DNA of 64,000 bases, taken from NCBI GenBank assembly GCA_964427425.1, contig CAYRUD010000010.1, positions 1 through 64,000 of the forward strand, in the 5' to 3' direction. This DNA is from CAYRUD01 sp964427425. Its GTDB lineage: Bacteria > Chlamydiota > Chlamydiia > Chlamydiales > FEN-1388. The notes under the pieces were generated by a model. That model was not told the origin of the DNA, searched no databases, and worked only from the letters and a program-made list of their open reading frames with translations. Positions within the stretch are counted from its first letter, which is position 1; each line of letters begins with the position of its first letter. This document shows, piece by piece, positions 27,330-36,188 of this stretch. The translations under genes and the position numbers were made by a program.

Positions 27330-28781
27330 TTATTGAGTTATTGCGTAGCGTGATTGGATTCCCTTGATCAAAGCGTTATGCTTTAGCTCTTTTCGTGTGA
27401 ATACAGGGATTCCCCGTTCCGAACATATGCGAAAAAAAGGCTCACTCATAATAAAGACTGTATCGTCAAGATTGGGGGAGTAGGTTATGTTGGCATACCC
27501 AAGTCTAGTCTGACAATTTTCTTTCAATCTGCCTTTTACCTCTTCTAAGAGCTCTTTAGCATCTGAGTAGGTGAACTCGCGAATACGTATGTATCTCTCA
27601 AGCATTTCAGCAGCTCGTTTAATAAGGGGGGCTTCAATATTGAATTTCCCCTCTTTAATTTGAGTTATAAGTCGTATCGCTTTCTGCTTTACTGCTTTTG
27701 CGGGAGTTAGAGTTCTATCTTGGAAATCAGACTCGGTGTGCTTTTGTTGTTCTTTAAGTTGAGGCTGGCGTGGACTTCTTGGAGATAAAAGAGACTTATT
27801 TTCTTTTATCTCAGTCTCATCTTTACGGGGCATCTGAATATTGTAGAGGGCTCTATTGTAGGCTTCAATAAATTCAGAGAACTCAAGAAAAAAAGATGCG
27901 GCTTCAGGCTCGCCCTGTTTATGAGATATGTAGATGGAATAGGCGGCAAAGAAGATGTCCGAATTCTCAAGCTTTGAAATATTCTGAAGAGATTCTAAGA
28001 GCAGTTTTCGTTCAGGGATATAACTTTTGTCCTCTTTTGCGGGCAGTATTCTTCCTTCTAGTGGGGAAGAGGTACTGAGATCTCGAGAGAGTGATGTCCT
28101 TGGCTTTGAGATCTCGGTAAATGAGATGGAAAAGAGAATGTCTTCTACAGCAGAGAGGACTTTATATATTGAGTATACATCACCTTTCTCGAACGAAGTC
28201 GAATGGGTGGATATATGTGAGTAGCGGCTGAGAATAAAGTAGATGTGGTTGAGTTGTTTTATATCCAATTGGCGCAATGCTTCTACGAGTTTTACGTCAG
28301 TTTCTTCCTGTTCTGTCTCTGAAATCAGTTTTTTTAGATAAGTTTTGAAGCAATCAACAAATGCATCCTGAGATAGAATTGTGCGAGGTAAATCACTCTT
28401 CGTAGAGTACTTTGCAGTTATATATTTCTTGCGTTGTGTAAATTTATTAAAAAAAGAGACGCTTTTTTTCTCGATCTTCTCAAAGAATTGAAGCGATTTA
28501 AATCTTCTATGCTCGTCAAGAATTTCTGTCATCTTATCAAAGATTTCGCATGATGCTTCGCTAAATTCTTGAACAGCCTTTATGAGACTCTTTCTTAAAC
28601 TCTCACTTGATTTGGCTCCATTGACTGATGGTGGTGTTTCAAGAGAGTTGACCAAACAGTTGATTGATCTCTCATCAGATGGGCTAAAAAATGATGGTTG
28701 ATTCATTTGAGTCTGAATATTTCGAAGTGCTCCTCCTAAGGGGGGGGATTGAAACGGAAGGAGGGGAGTCGAATTGGTCAC
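27330..28781 (-). CDS. RGS-like paralogue, main reading frame (5' end in another frame)
   Basis: 483 residues from a GTG at 28781 that has no ribosome binding site. It is homologous to the 678-residue gene next door over the middle helical domain (FSEASCEIFDKMTEILDEHR), the RGS-like region (SDIFFAAYSIYISHKQGEPE, then AASFFLEFSEFIEAYNRA; FTYSDAKELLEEVKGRLKEN) and the tail (TVFIMSEPFFRI...GIPVFTRKE). The true start is probably ATG 28995 in the adjacent frame. The two frames meet at a run of eight C on the coding strand (28740-28747). With seven or ten C they would join as one protein of about 554 residues. As written the long product is off; this may be phase variation, a decaying gene or a sequencing slip. 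Confidence 0.7.
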   Translation of the reverse strand: MTNSTPLLPFQSPPLGGALRNIQTQMNQPSFFSPSDERSINCLVNSLETPPSVNGAKSSESLRKSLIKAVQEFSEASCEIFDKMTEILDEHRRFKSLQFFEKIEKKSVSFFNKFTQRKKYITAKYSTKSDLPRTILSQDAFVDCFKTYLKKLISETEQEETDVKLVEALRQLDIKQLNHIYFILSRYSHISTHSTSFEKGDVYSIYKVLSAVEDILFSISFTEISKPRTSLSRDLSTSSPLEGRILPAKEDKSYIPERKLLLESLQNISKLENSDIFFAAYSIYISHKQGEPEAASFFLEFSEFIEAYNRALYNIQMPRKDETEIKENKSLLSPRSPRQPQLKEQQKHTESDFQDRTLTPAKAVKQKAIRLITQIKEGKFNIEAPLIKRAAEMLERYIRIREFTYSDAKELLEEVKGRLKENCQTRLGYANITYSPNLDDTVFIMSEPFFRICSERGIPVFTRKELKHNALIKGIQSRYAITQ

Positions 28782-28995
28782 TGAGTCTTACTTTGTTAAA
28801 AAGAGATGAAATTTCCTCAATCTGTTGTGAAGCGGATAGATTATTTATTGTAACGATATGGTGGTCTAAAGCTCCTTGTGTGCCTATACGCGAGTGCTCA
28901 GGATCTAATGACAGAGGATCTTCTAGGTTTCCGTTGAATTCACTATCTTGGAGAAGTGGTTGATTTATTTCTAAGTGTTTGACTGGATAATACAT
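28684..28995 (-). CDS. 5' fragment of the RGS-like paralogue, out of frame
   Basis: 103 codons from ATG 28995, with AAGG 10 bases upstream. Past the C8 run the frame continues for only about 18 codons (LRRSTSKYSDS...) to a TAG at 28684. Up to the C run it encodes a plausible Ser/Asn/Leu-rich N-terminus (MYYPVKHLEINQPLLQDSE, later IEEISSLFNKVRLSDQF). Removing one C continues it as IPPLGGALRNIQTQ into the main frame. It is therefore best read as the beginning of the gene at 27330-28781 rather than a gene of its own. Confidence 0.6.
   Translation of the reverse strand: MYYPVKHLEINQPLLQDSEFNGNLEDPLSLDPEHSRIGTQGALDHHIVTINNLSASQQIEEISSLFNKVRLSDQFDSPPSVSIPPLRRSTSKYSDSNESTIIF
28740..28747 (-). repeat. 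Homopolymer of eight C (coding strand) at the frame junction
   Basis: Eight G on the plus strand. Slippage by minus one or plus two restores the frame between the 5' fragment and the main frame. I noticed no longer G or C run in the window. Confidence 0.85.
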
Positions 28996-29370
28996 ACATA
29001 TTAAGCCTTGCTTTAAAATTAATATTAAGAGTTCTTTTCTAGTCGTTTTTTATTCATACGTAAATTTTTATTAATAATCAAAATCGATTTGAAACTACAT
29101 GTAGATATATGGTTGCTCGAAGGGATCTGAAAATGATGAAAATTTTGACGTATTAATTTAGAGGTTTGATCGACTGCGAGAAATAATATTATGATCTACC
29201 TTTCCTCGTTACATGCTCGAGCGCATATGTTGAAATAGATGGTATTTTTGTGCTCGATATGAAACGCGTCCTAGATTTCATCCTTGGAAAATGATATCCT
29301 TTTCTACCTCTTTATATGCAACCACGTGCTCAGTGCTCTTACTGGAGTTTAGAATTGGGGTTTAGAAATA
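28996..29370. other. Intergenic region between divergent RGS-like gene and rlmN
   Basis: 375 bases, AT-rich at the left end and no gene. It should hold both promoters, but I cannot pick a convincing -35/-10 pair. Confidence 0.45.
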
Positions 29371-30480
29371 GTGAATACAGCTAAGGAAAAAACATCTATC
29401 TACAGTTTTTCGCGCGAGAATCTCGTCGAATGGCTTCAAGCTGCTGGCGAAAAGCCTTTTCGAGCTAAGCAAATTGAGGAGTGGTTGTGGAAGAAAAAAG
29501 TTTTTTCGTTTCATGACATGTCAAATCTTTCGACTGCTCTCAAGCAAAAGCTCGATGAAGAATTTTCTATTGCCCCTTTAACTGAAGTGCAAGTTGAAGA
29601 GTCGAAGGATAAAGAGACGACCAAGTTTTTATGGCGCCTTCAAGATGGGGCTTTTGTTGAGTCTGTCCTTATTCGAGCTCCTGGTCGTTATACTGTTTGT
29701 GTCTCTTCGCAGGTTGGGTGTCCCGCTCGATGTGGGTTTTGTGCGTCTGGGAAAAAAGGTCTTATTCGAAACCTCTCGACTGCAGAGATTATCTCCCAAG
29801 TCATGAGGATCGATTCATTTCTAGAAAAGAATGAGAGCGCTCATGTGTCTCATATCGTGTTTATGGGCATGGGGGAGCCTTTTAGAAACTATGATAACGT
29901 CGTTAAGACTATTCGACTCCTCGTAGATCCTGATAAGTTTGGTATTTCTCAAAGGAGAATTACTGTTTCTACTGTAGGTGTTGTTGAAGGCATTGTTGAT
30001 TTTGCTCGAGAAGGGCTGAAAGTCAATTTGGTTCTCTCTCTTCATGCCCCAAATCAAGCGATTCGCCAAAAGATCATTCCATATGCGCGTCAATATGATC
30101 TGACAGATGTCTTAGCTGCAATGGACCATTATCATAAAGAAGTGGGAAGAGATATAACCTACGAATATACTCTCATTTCAGGAATCAACGACTCCGTATC
30201 TCACGCAGAAGAGCTCTGCCGGCTCTTACGTGGTAAACAGTGTACGGTCAATCTTATTCCTTATAATCCAGTGCCGGGGCTTCGCCTTAAACGTCCTGAT
30301 CGAGAATCGATTGAGGCCTTTAGAGAGGTCCTTGAGAAAAATGGTATTGTCCACACTTGCCGATACACGAAGGGAGTAGACATTGCTGCCGCTTGTGGCC
30401 AGCTGGCATTAAAAGAAGTAGAAAAAGATGGGGCAGCTCAAGAGAGTGTAGAAAAATCACCTCTCAATATTGTTGATTAA
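29371..30480 (+). CDS. rlmN: Dual-specificity 23S rRNA/tRNA adenine C2-methyltransferase
   Basis: 369 residues, GTG start. Radical SAM enzyme that methylates C2 of A2503 in 23S rRNA and A37 in some tRNAs. The cluster motif CPARCGFC has C117, C121 and C124. FMGMGEPFRNYDNV, the RITVSTVGVV segment and the C-terminal VDIAAACGQL with the second catalytic cysteine are all present. Length is normal. The last 25 residues (after GQLALKE) are a low-conservation tail. It is followed 83 bases downstream by uvrC. Confidence 0.95.
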   Translation: MNTAKEKTSIYSFSRENLVEWLQAAGEKPFRAKQIEEWLWKKKVFSFHDMSNLSTALKQKLDEEFSIAPLTEVQVEESKDKETTKFLWRLQDGAFVESVLIRAPGRYTVCVSSQVGCPARCGFCASGKKGLIRNLSTAEIISQVMRIDSFLEKNESAHVSHIVFMGMGEPFRNYDNVVKTIRLLVDPDKFGISQRRITVSTVGVVEGIVDFAREGLKVNLVLSLHAPNQAIRQKIIPYARQYDLTDVLAAMDHYHKEVGRDITYEYTLISGINDSVSHAEELCRLLRGKQCTVNLIPYNPVPGLRLKRPDRESIEAFREVLEKNGIVHTCRYTKGVDIAAACGQLALKEVEKDGAAQESVEKSPLNIVD

Positions 30481-30563
30481 CTCCTTTCCTTCATGAAAGA
30501 GAAGTCGTATATGTAGGGTGATTCTATGATGAATATAAGCTTTTTAAAGCCACTCTTTCTATT

Positions 30564-32432
30564 ATGACTTTTGATGTTCAGCGTCTTTTAGCATATCCTG
30601 AAAAGCCCGGTGTCTATCTTATGAAAGATGACAAGGGTTTAATACTGTACATCGGAAAGGCGAAGAATCTTAAAGCTCGCTTAAAGCAGTATTTCTTACC
30701 CGGACGTGATGAGAGAGTGCAGATACCCTTTCTTATCGCGTCTGTTCAAGATATTGAAACGATCATCGTTGAAACCGAAAAAGAGGCGCTTCTTTTAGAA
30801 GCTCGCCTTATTCGCAGATTCAAGCCAAAGTATAATATTTTATTGAAAGATGACCGCAGTCATCTTCTGATTCGCCTCTCTCTTGAGCATGAGTGTCCTC
30901 GAATTGAGTATGTCAGATCAAAAAATATGCAAGCGCTTGGTCCAAGGGCTTTTGGTCCATTCTCAAGAACGCGGGATATGTTTGAGCTGGCAGTCAGGCT
31001 CTTTCAAATCCGTCAGTGTTCTGATGAAGAGTTTAAGCGGCGGAAGGCTCCATGTATTCTTCACCAGATGAAGAGGTGTTCAGCTCCTTGTGTCAAGAAA
31101 GTTGATCAGCAGGAGTATCAGATTCAAATCCAGCAGGCATCAGATTTTTTATCAGGGAAGATGAGCTGGGTTCGAGAGCAACTCTATCGGCAAATGATGG
31201 AAGCGTCTGAAAAATTAGAGTTTGAAAAAGCGGGAATGCTTCACTCTCGCATACAGCTTCTTGATGAGCTTGCGGCACAGCAAGAGGGTGGCAGAATAGA
31301 GGGTATACAAAGTTGTGACGCTGTAGGTGTTTGGCAAGAAGGTCAAAAAGGGTTTGCGATTACACTGATGCATTATCGCTATGGATTTTTGAGTTTTAGC
31401 GAAGGCTGGGTGTTTGATCAAGAAGCAGATAAAAGCGTCCGTGATTTGAGTGAGTTGATCGCGAGCTGCATCGTCCAGCTCTATCAGTTCCGCTATGATG
31501 CCCACTCGTCTCAATTTCATGACGATGAAGAGGGCTTGAAAGAGCTTCTTCTTCCTTCCGAGTATGAAGATAGCGCCCTTGTTATTGAAGATGCTCTCTC
31601 AGATATTTTTCACCGGAAGATAAGTGTCAAATGTCCTCGAATCGGTCCCAAGGCAAAGATTACTCGACTTGCTGCCGAAAATGCGAAAGCTCGTCTCTGG
31701 CAGAAGTCTAACGCGAAAGAGCTTGCAAGTGAGATATTAGCTGAAATGGCGTCAGAGCTTGGATTAAAAAGATTTCCTCAAAGTATAGACTGCTTTGACG
31801 CCTCGCACTTTGGCGGCAAACAGCTTGTGGCAAGCTGCATCTCGTTCGAAGGAGGTCTTCCCAATAAGAAGCGCTACCGCACATTTAATGCGAAACTGAC
31901 AACGACTGCAGATGATGTGGGAATGATCCAAGAGGCGATTTATAGGAGATATAAGGGTGAGAGCGATGCTGTCGCACTTCCTGACCTCATTATTGTCGAT
32001 GGTGGCAAAACTCAACTCAAAGCCGCTCAAGAAGCTTTAGAGAGGCTGCAAATTACAGATAGAGACTTGATCGCTGTAACAAAAGAAGCTGGCCGTCATG
32101 ACAAGGGAATGACAAACGAGAGATGTTTCTTGCCCGGAAGAGCAGAGCCCGTACAGCTTAATCCGCGCTCGAGCACACTTCTTTTGCTTCAGCGCATTCG
32201 AGATGAAGCTCACCGTTTCTCTATTGGCTTTCAAAAAAAACAGCGCTCTAAAGCAATGTTTAAAAGTCAGCTCGATGATATACCTGGCATCGGCTTGAAG
32301 AAACGGCAGAAAATTCTTACTGCCTTCTCGGGAATTAAGGCGATTCTTGAAGCTTCTGTAGACGAAATATCCAAGAAAGCTGGGGTCTCTTTACAGGATG
32401 CCGAGAGGGTAAAGAAAGCGCTTAACGAGTAA
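30564..32432 (+). CDS. uvrC: UvrABC system protein C
   Basis: 622 residues. Makes the two incisions in nucleotide excision repair. The N-terminal GIY-YIG nuclease domain (PGVYLMKDDKGLILYIGKAKNL, with LILYIGKAK as core) spans about 10-95. A UVR motif (LEFEKAGMLHSRIQLL, about 215-232) follows a Cys-rich segment. The RNase H-like 3' nuclease domain starts near IDCFDASHFGG and includes DLIIVDGGKTQL. A helix-hairpin-helix pair (LDDIPGIGLKKRQKIL) closes the protein. Complete and typical. Confidence 0.96.
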   Translation: MTFDVQRLLAYPEKPGVYLMKDDKGLILYIGKAKNLKARLKQYFLPGRDERVQIPFLIASVQDIETIIVETEKEALLLEARLIRRFKPKYNILLKDDRSHLLIRLSLEHECPRIEYVRSKNMQALGPRAFGPFSRTRDMFELAVRLFQIRQCSDEEFKRRKAPCILHQMKRCSAPCVKKVDQQEYQIQIQQASDFLSGKMSWVREQLYRQMMEASEKLEFEKAGMLHSRIQLLDELAAQQEGGRIEGIQSCDAVGVWQEGQKGFAITLMHYRYGFLSFSEGWVFDQEADKSVRDLSELIASCIVQLYQFRYDAHSSQFHDDEEGLKELLLPSEYEDSALVIEDALSDIFHRKISVKCPRIGPKAKITRLAAENAKARLWQKSNAKELASEILAEMASELGLKRFPQSIDCFDASHFGGKQLVASCISFEGGLPNKKRYRTFNAKLTTTADDVGMIQEAIYRRYKGESDAVALPDLIIVDGGKTQLKAAQEALERLQITDRDLIAVTKEAGRHDKGMTNERCFLPGRAEPVQLNPRSSTLLLLQRIRDEAHRFSIGFQKKQRSKAMFKSQLDDIPGIGLKKRQKILTAFSGIKAILEASVDEISKKAGVSLQDAERVKKALNE

Positions 32433-32531
32433 GTAATAATAAATTGTTAAGATTCATTAATGTATAATTTAAAAACTCTTAATTATTGCTGCTTATAATA
32501 ATAGGTGTTTAGCAATAGTATGGGGTTTAAT

Positions 32532-32879
32532 ATGAAAGTAAGTGCAAATCAGCTGTATCAAGCTCGGATCATTGATCAAGAGACAAAACAAGAAATCGAT
32601 AGTTATCCAGTTAAGTTTAGTCTCAAGAAGAAGAAAGATGAGATCATTGGAAAAGCTCAGCTTACCCAGAGCTATGGAAAAATAGACAAAGAAGCAGCTA
32701 TTAAAGTTGTTAAGTCAAAGAAGGGCACAAAAGTAAAGATCGATAGCAAAATTAAAAAACAGGGTAAGAAAAGTAAAGAAGACAAGGAAGATCTTCGTTT
32801 TGCTGTGAAAATTGTTGAGAATATGGTCAAAAATAAAGACCTATTGAAGCAACTCGAAGAAAAATCAAAAAAGAAATAA
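32532..32879 (+). CDS. Small basic hypothetical protein
   Basis: 115 residues from ATG 32532 (GGGG at about 7 bases upstream); upstream in-frame starts at 32505 and 32520 are less likely. It is very Lys-rich (KKKKDE, KSKKGTKVK, final KSKKK), with no signal peptide or membrane segment. A short beta-like N-terminal half (QLYQARIIDQETKQEIDSYP) precedes a helical, coiled C-terminal half. Not recognised. A basic protein could bind nucleic acid, but nothing specific supports this. It ends before a strong terminator at 32932. Confidence 0.65.
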   Translation: MKVSANQLYQARIIDQETKQEIDSYPVKFSLKKKKDEIIGKAQLTQSYGKIDKEAAIKVVKSKKGTKVKIDSKIKKQGKKSKEDKEDLRFAVKIVENMVKNKDLLKQLEEKSKKK

Positions 32880-32931
32880 TCTTTTTCTTTAAGATGTAAG
32901 ATTCTGTTTTATTGACTGTGCTTTCTAGTAC

Positions 32932-32972
32932 GACCTTCTAAAGCGAGCTCTACTCTCTTTAGAAGGTCTTTT
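32932..32972. terminator. Strong hairpin between convergent genes
   Basis: GACCTTCTAAAG (32932-32943) and CTTTAGAAGGTC (32957-32968) form a perfect 12-bp stem followed by TTTTG on the plus strand. It sits between the basic protein gene and the convergent Asp23-like gene. Confidence 0.82.
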
Positions 32973-32989
32973 GTTATACAAAGAGCTGG

Positions 32990-33481
32990 TTAGAAATCAC
33001 TTTCTTCGAAATCGTTTCGAGCGGCGCTATGAATATCTTCAGGAGTTTTAATTCCTCCTTTCTTTGCTTTAGCGCCTTCTTTTGATGATTCCTCGCTCGC
33101 TATAAGCTCTTTAAACACGATATGGACCTCAGCGACTCTGACGCCGGTAAGGTTTGTGACCGCTTCGGCGACTTTAGCTTGGATCTCCTCGGCTTTTTGA
33201 GGAATTGAAATACCATAACGGATATTGAGCTCGATTCGAATTTTGACGGCATGATTTTTCGGATCTTGTTCAGTATAAATACCTTTTACTCGATCGATTC
33301 TGCCGATGATTGTATCGAGAAAGTTTCCTTCGACAAGACCTATGCCTGTTATCTGCGAGAGGGCTTTGACAATAATACCTTGAAAGACTTTATTTTCTAT
33401 ATCGCGGCTGTATACTGTCTCAGGAAGATTGAACTCCTTTGAGTCAAACTTTTGAGCTTCATTTTTCATGCGTTTATCCAT
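32990..33481 (-). CDS. Asp23/Gls24 family protein
   Basis: 163 residues from ATG 33481; a TTG at 33490 would add three. The core follows the Asp23 pattern: VFQGIIVKALSQITGIGLVEG, then VRIELNIRYGISIPQKAEEIQAK reading I-x-L-x-I-x-Y-G-x-x-I-P, then VTNLTGVRVAEVHI. Asp23 proteins are small cytoplasmic proteins linked to envelope stress in Gram-positives; their role in Chlamydiae is unclear. The C-terminal 40 residues are a charged tail (KEGAKAKKGG...). No partner gene is adjacent. Confidence 0.82.
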   Translation of the reverse strand: MDKRMKNEAQKFDSKEFNLPETVYSRDIENKVFQGIIVKALSQITGIGLVEGNFLDTIIGRIDRVKGIYTEQDPKNHAVKIRIELNIRYGISIPQKAEEIQAKVAEAVTNLTGVRVAEVHIVFKELIASEESSKEGAKAKKGGIKTPEDIHSAARNDFEESDF

Positions 33482-33788
33482 AGCGATCAACCATCTTTAC
33501 TAACATTCAAAAGATTCATTCCGTCTCCTAACACAGGTCGAAATTGCGATTCTAATGAGGATAGAGAAGTTTATTTCATTTGTCATATCCTTTTCTTGTT
33601 TGGATGTCAAAGAAAGAGATATGAAAATGATAATATATCTTCTAAGTATTAAATGAAGACATGTTGATTGCGAGTCATCGCTTCAATGTGATATGGTTGC
33701 ATGATATGTTGCTTATATCTTTTCATCGGTTTTTATCGTAAGAGAAGTAAGAGGCTCTTTAAGTGTTCCATATTATCAGGCTGTCAAA
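33482..33788. other. Intergenic region between divergent small genes
   Basis: About 300 bases. A short open frame at 33452-33652 has no binding site and overlaps the Asp23-like gene; I reject it. Nothing else seen. Confidence 0.4.
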
Positions 33789-34331
33789 GTGAGTGTTCCT
33801 ATGATTGATACATGGCTGCAAGTAGCTACATCAGTAGTAATTGGCGCGATAGCGGCTATCTTAGCGGATTGGCGAGGACGATCTAAATCTGTCTGGTTTA
33901 TGATAGGAATGCTCTTTGGACCGTTTGGTCTCATTGCTCTTATGCTTTTACCTGCAATGGTTGAAGGTGACGACTCTATAAAATCTGATGATGCTTCGAA
34001 AGCGAAGCCGAGAAAAAATACTCAATCATCTTTTTTTGTAGAGAATGTAGATCAATCTCTTAATGCTTCTCATATGTCTGCAAATCCAATTTCTTTGAAA
34101 CCTTTAGAGATAACTCTCGATCAAATTCCTACGTTGAAATGGTATTATGCGATCAAAGGGATGAAGAAAGCTGAAGGTCCTGTTTCAGTAGATACTCTTT
34201 CTCAATTATGGAGAAGTGGTCAGCTCTGCGAAGAGAGTTTTGTCTGGTGTTCGCTATTTTCTGCCTGGACGAAGATAGATGAAGTTGAATCCCTTAAGAA
34301 TTTTCTTCAAAAAGAGATAGATGCCGAGTAA
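33789..34331 (+). CDS. Membrane protein with C-terminal GYF-like domain
   Basis: 180 residues from GTG 33789 (CAGG 8 bases upstream); ATG 33801 is an alternative. Two hydrophobic segments (about 8-25 and 33-57, the second around MIGMLFGPFGLIALMLLP) form a short membrane hairpin. A Ser/Lys/Asn-rich linker follows. The C-terminal part (about 117-172) fits a GYF_2 (DUF4339) domain: WYYAIKGMKKAEGPVSVDTLSQLWRSG, then SFVWCSLFSAWTKIDEV. GYF-type domains bind proline-rich peptides; the bacterial versions are mostly uncharacterised. Single gene, ended by the hairpin at 34433-34494. Confidence 0.78.
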   Translation: MSVPMIDTWLQVATSVVIGAIAAILADWRGRSKSVWFMIGMLFGPFGLIALMLLPAMVEGDDSIKSDDASKAKPRKNTQSSFFVENVDQSLNASHMSANPISLKPLEITLDQIPTLKWYYAIKGMKKAEGPVSVDTLSQLWRSGQLCEESFVWCSLFSAWTKIDEVESLKNFLQKEIDAE

Positions 34332-34432
34332 AAGGCTGATATGGATGCCTCAAAAAAAATAAAGGGGCACAGCTTTCGGGTTCTTCTCTAAAAGGAGTAT
34401 TGAGCTGAGGGATGTTCTCGGTATAAATAAGA

Positions 34433-34494
34433 AAACTCTCTTTTTGCCCGTATTCAGTCGATTGTATGACTAACAATGGGCAAAGAGAGAGTTT
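34433..34494. terminator. Long hairpin between convergent GYF gene and rpsN
   Basis: AAACTCTCTTTTTGCCC (34433-34449) pairs with GGGCAAAGAGAGAGTTT (34478-34494) with one mismatch, and the loop contains a further AGTC/GACT pairing. It lies between convergent stops. Confidence 0.78.
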
Positions 34495-34549
34495 AAGATA
34501 TAATGTCTTTTTATCGCTTACACAGAGTGTTTTGCGTGTAAAACTGACA

Positions 34550-34855
34550 TTACCAGCTTGCTTTAGTTACTCCAGGAATTGCTCCGGTGTGAGCCATTTC
34601 TCTGAAGGTAAGACGTGAGCACTTGAATTTTCTCAAAAATGCACGAGGACGGCCAGTGAACTGGCAACGGTTTCTCAAACGAGAAGGTGCTGTATTTCGT
34701 GGCATTTTATTGAGTGCGATACGAGCGTTTTGACGCTCCTCTTCGGTCAGCGACATATCAACGCTTGCTTTTCTCAGCGCTTGTCGTTTTTCCCAATGAC
34801 GCGCAACGAGGATTTCTCGTTTATTTTGACGCGCGACGACTGATTTCTTTGCCAT
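34550..34855 (-). CDS. rpsN: 30S ribosomal protein uS14
   Basis: 101 residues, the long zinc-free form of S14. MAKKSVVARQNKRE at the start and NRCQFTGRPRAFLRKFKCSR with SRLTFREMA in the C-terminal half are diagnostic; the C-terminus is GVTKASW. It lies 33 bases downstream of rpmJ, the same pairing as in C. trachomatis. Confidence 0.97.
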   Translation of the reverse strand: MAKKSVVARQNKREILVARHWEKRQALRKASVDMSLTEEERQNARIALNKMPRNTAPSRLRNRCQFTGRPRAFLRKFKCSRLTFREMAHTGAIPGVTKASW

Positions 34856-34888
34856 GCGTTATTAAACCTCAGAACACTTTTAACGCTG

Positions 34889-35026
34889 TTACTTTTTACG
34901 AGCAGGCCCTTTTTGACGCTGTTTGCGTGTAGGGTCTTTCTTGTTGATAACGTAAATTCGACCCTGACGACGAACTACGACATCGCCTTTTGAAGGATCA
35001 GCTTTTACAGATGCACGAACTCTCAT
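34889..35026 (-). CDS. rpmJ: 50S ribosomal protein bL36
   Basis: 45 residues from ATG 35026 (MRVRASVKADPSKGD). The open frame extends upstream to 35083, but the L36 start is clear. It has the long C-terminal extension KKDPTRKQRQKGPARKK seen in chlamydial L36. The usual zinc-ligand cysteines are absent (R-R-Q-G-R in place of the C-x-x-C pattern), as in the zinc-free type. Confidence 0.95.
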   Translation of the reverse strand: MRVRASVKADPSKGDVVVRRQGRIYVINKKDPTRKQRQKGPARKK

Positions 35027-35345
35027 GATCTTTCCAATTGGTAAATAAGAATAAAAATAATGACAAGAATCTATCTCATTCATGAAAAATCTACCATGAA
35101 AAACTAAGCCAAATCGCTATTTTTTTCAATCAAAGTAACAATCATTCTCAGAAAAGAGGTTGTGCGCTACCTCATAAACATGAGAAAGAAATGAATCGAA
35201 AGAGATCGGCTTCTTTGATTTTATGTATGAAAAAATACGAGGTTCTGATTGTTAAGTTGAATATGACTGCTTGCAACTTTTACTCCCAAGTATGTATGAT
35301 GTGTTCCTCGAATTTAATGTAAATTTTCAAACGAGTGTACAAACT

Positions 35346-35486
35346 ATGGTTCAGCGAACATATCAGCCAAGCAAGCGCAAGCGTCAAAAAGAGCATGGAT
35401 TCAGAAAGCGAATGAAAAGCCGTCATGGCCGTAAAATCTTGAGCCTAAGACGTCGCCAAGGAAGAAAGCGCTTAGCTTTAGTCTAA
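35346..35486 (+). CDS. rpmH: 50S ribosomal protein bL34
   Basis: 46 residues from ATG 35346 (MVQRTYQPSKRKRQKEHGF); the frame is open further upstream but L34 is always this short. RTYQPSKRKR and the GRKILSLRRRQGRKRL region are diagnostic. It is divergent from rpmJ with a 319-base spacer and is followed by rnpA as in most bacteria. No dnaA or origin signature is seen beside it. Confidence 0.96.
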   Translation: MVQRTYQPSKRKRQKEHGFRKRMKSRHGRKILSLRRRQGRKRLALV

Positions 35487-35610
35487 TTGCTTTACTCGTC
35501 TCAGAGTGAGTCTGACTCTTCTGTAATCTATTCAGTATTAGCATCTTTCTTAATAAAATTGGGAAAGGTGCTCTTTTTTTACACGTACCCAGCTCGAGAA
35601 TTTCTATAGA

Positions 35611-36057
35611 ATGCTTGAAGGCATACATAACGAGAAAAGAAAAGACTCTTCGTTTCCGAAAAATGTGCGTTTGAGAAATCGAATAGACTTTCTTTCGCTT
35701 CAGAAGCGGAAAAAAACCTTTACCGTTCCTCATGCGCCCAATCTTGTCCTTGATTGGATGATGACTTCTTTATCTACTCCTCGTCTTGGCATAACGGTGA
35801 CCCGTAAAAATGGCTCAAGTGTCCAGAGAAATCTGTTTAAAAGAAGGGCTCGAGAGGCCTTCAGGCAGTCAAGCTTAAGACAAGCTCAGGTTGGAGTGGA
35901 TTTCCAGATAAGGCCAAGAAGTCTTGTAACGGGGAGTGAAAGCCCGATTGAATTGGACGCCATACCATTCCAATCTTTTGTCAGCCTCTTTGAGGAATTT
36001 AATCGTTACATCCTGTCTATTCGAAAGCGAAAGGATGGCGAGGAGCCTCGCTCATAA
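35611..36057 (+). CDS. rnpA: Ribonuclease P protein component
   Basis: 148 residues, somewhat longer than the usual 110-125. It assists the RNase P RNA in 5' maturation of tRNAs. LRNRIDFLSLQKRKKTF near the start, RLGITVTRKNGSSVQRNLFKRRAREAFR (the RNR signature) in the middle, and VDFQIRPRS match the family. The first 18 residues and the last 25 are extensions. It follows rpmH by 124 bases. Confidence 0.94.
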   Translation: MLEGIHNEKRKDSSFPKNVRLRNRIDFLSLQKRKKTFTVPHAPNLVLDWMMTSLSTPRLGITVTRKNGSSVQRNLFKRRAREAFRQSSLRQAQVGVDFQIRPRSLVTGSESPIELDAIPFQSFVSLFEEFNRYILSIRKRKDGEEPRS

Positions 36058-36188
36058 GTGCTCTGGCTATCAAAAACATTGATCGCGTATCTTTCCTTGA
36101 AAAAGGAAAAGAAAGCCGATACATATAACGGCTATGTCCTTTTGGTTCCTTCTAACTCCATAGTTGTTGATTGAAGAGTCTTCTCAAT

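Noticed and set aside
35084..35345. Replication origin beside rpmH
   Set aside because: No dnaA gene or cluster of DnaA boxes seen in the spacer.
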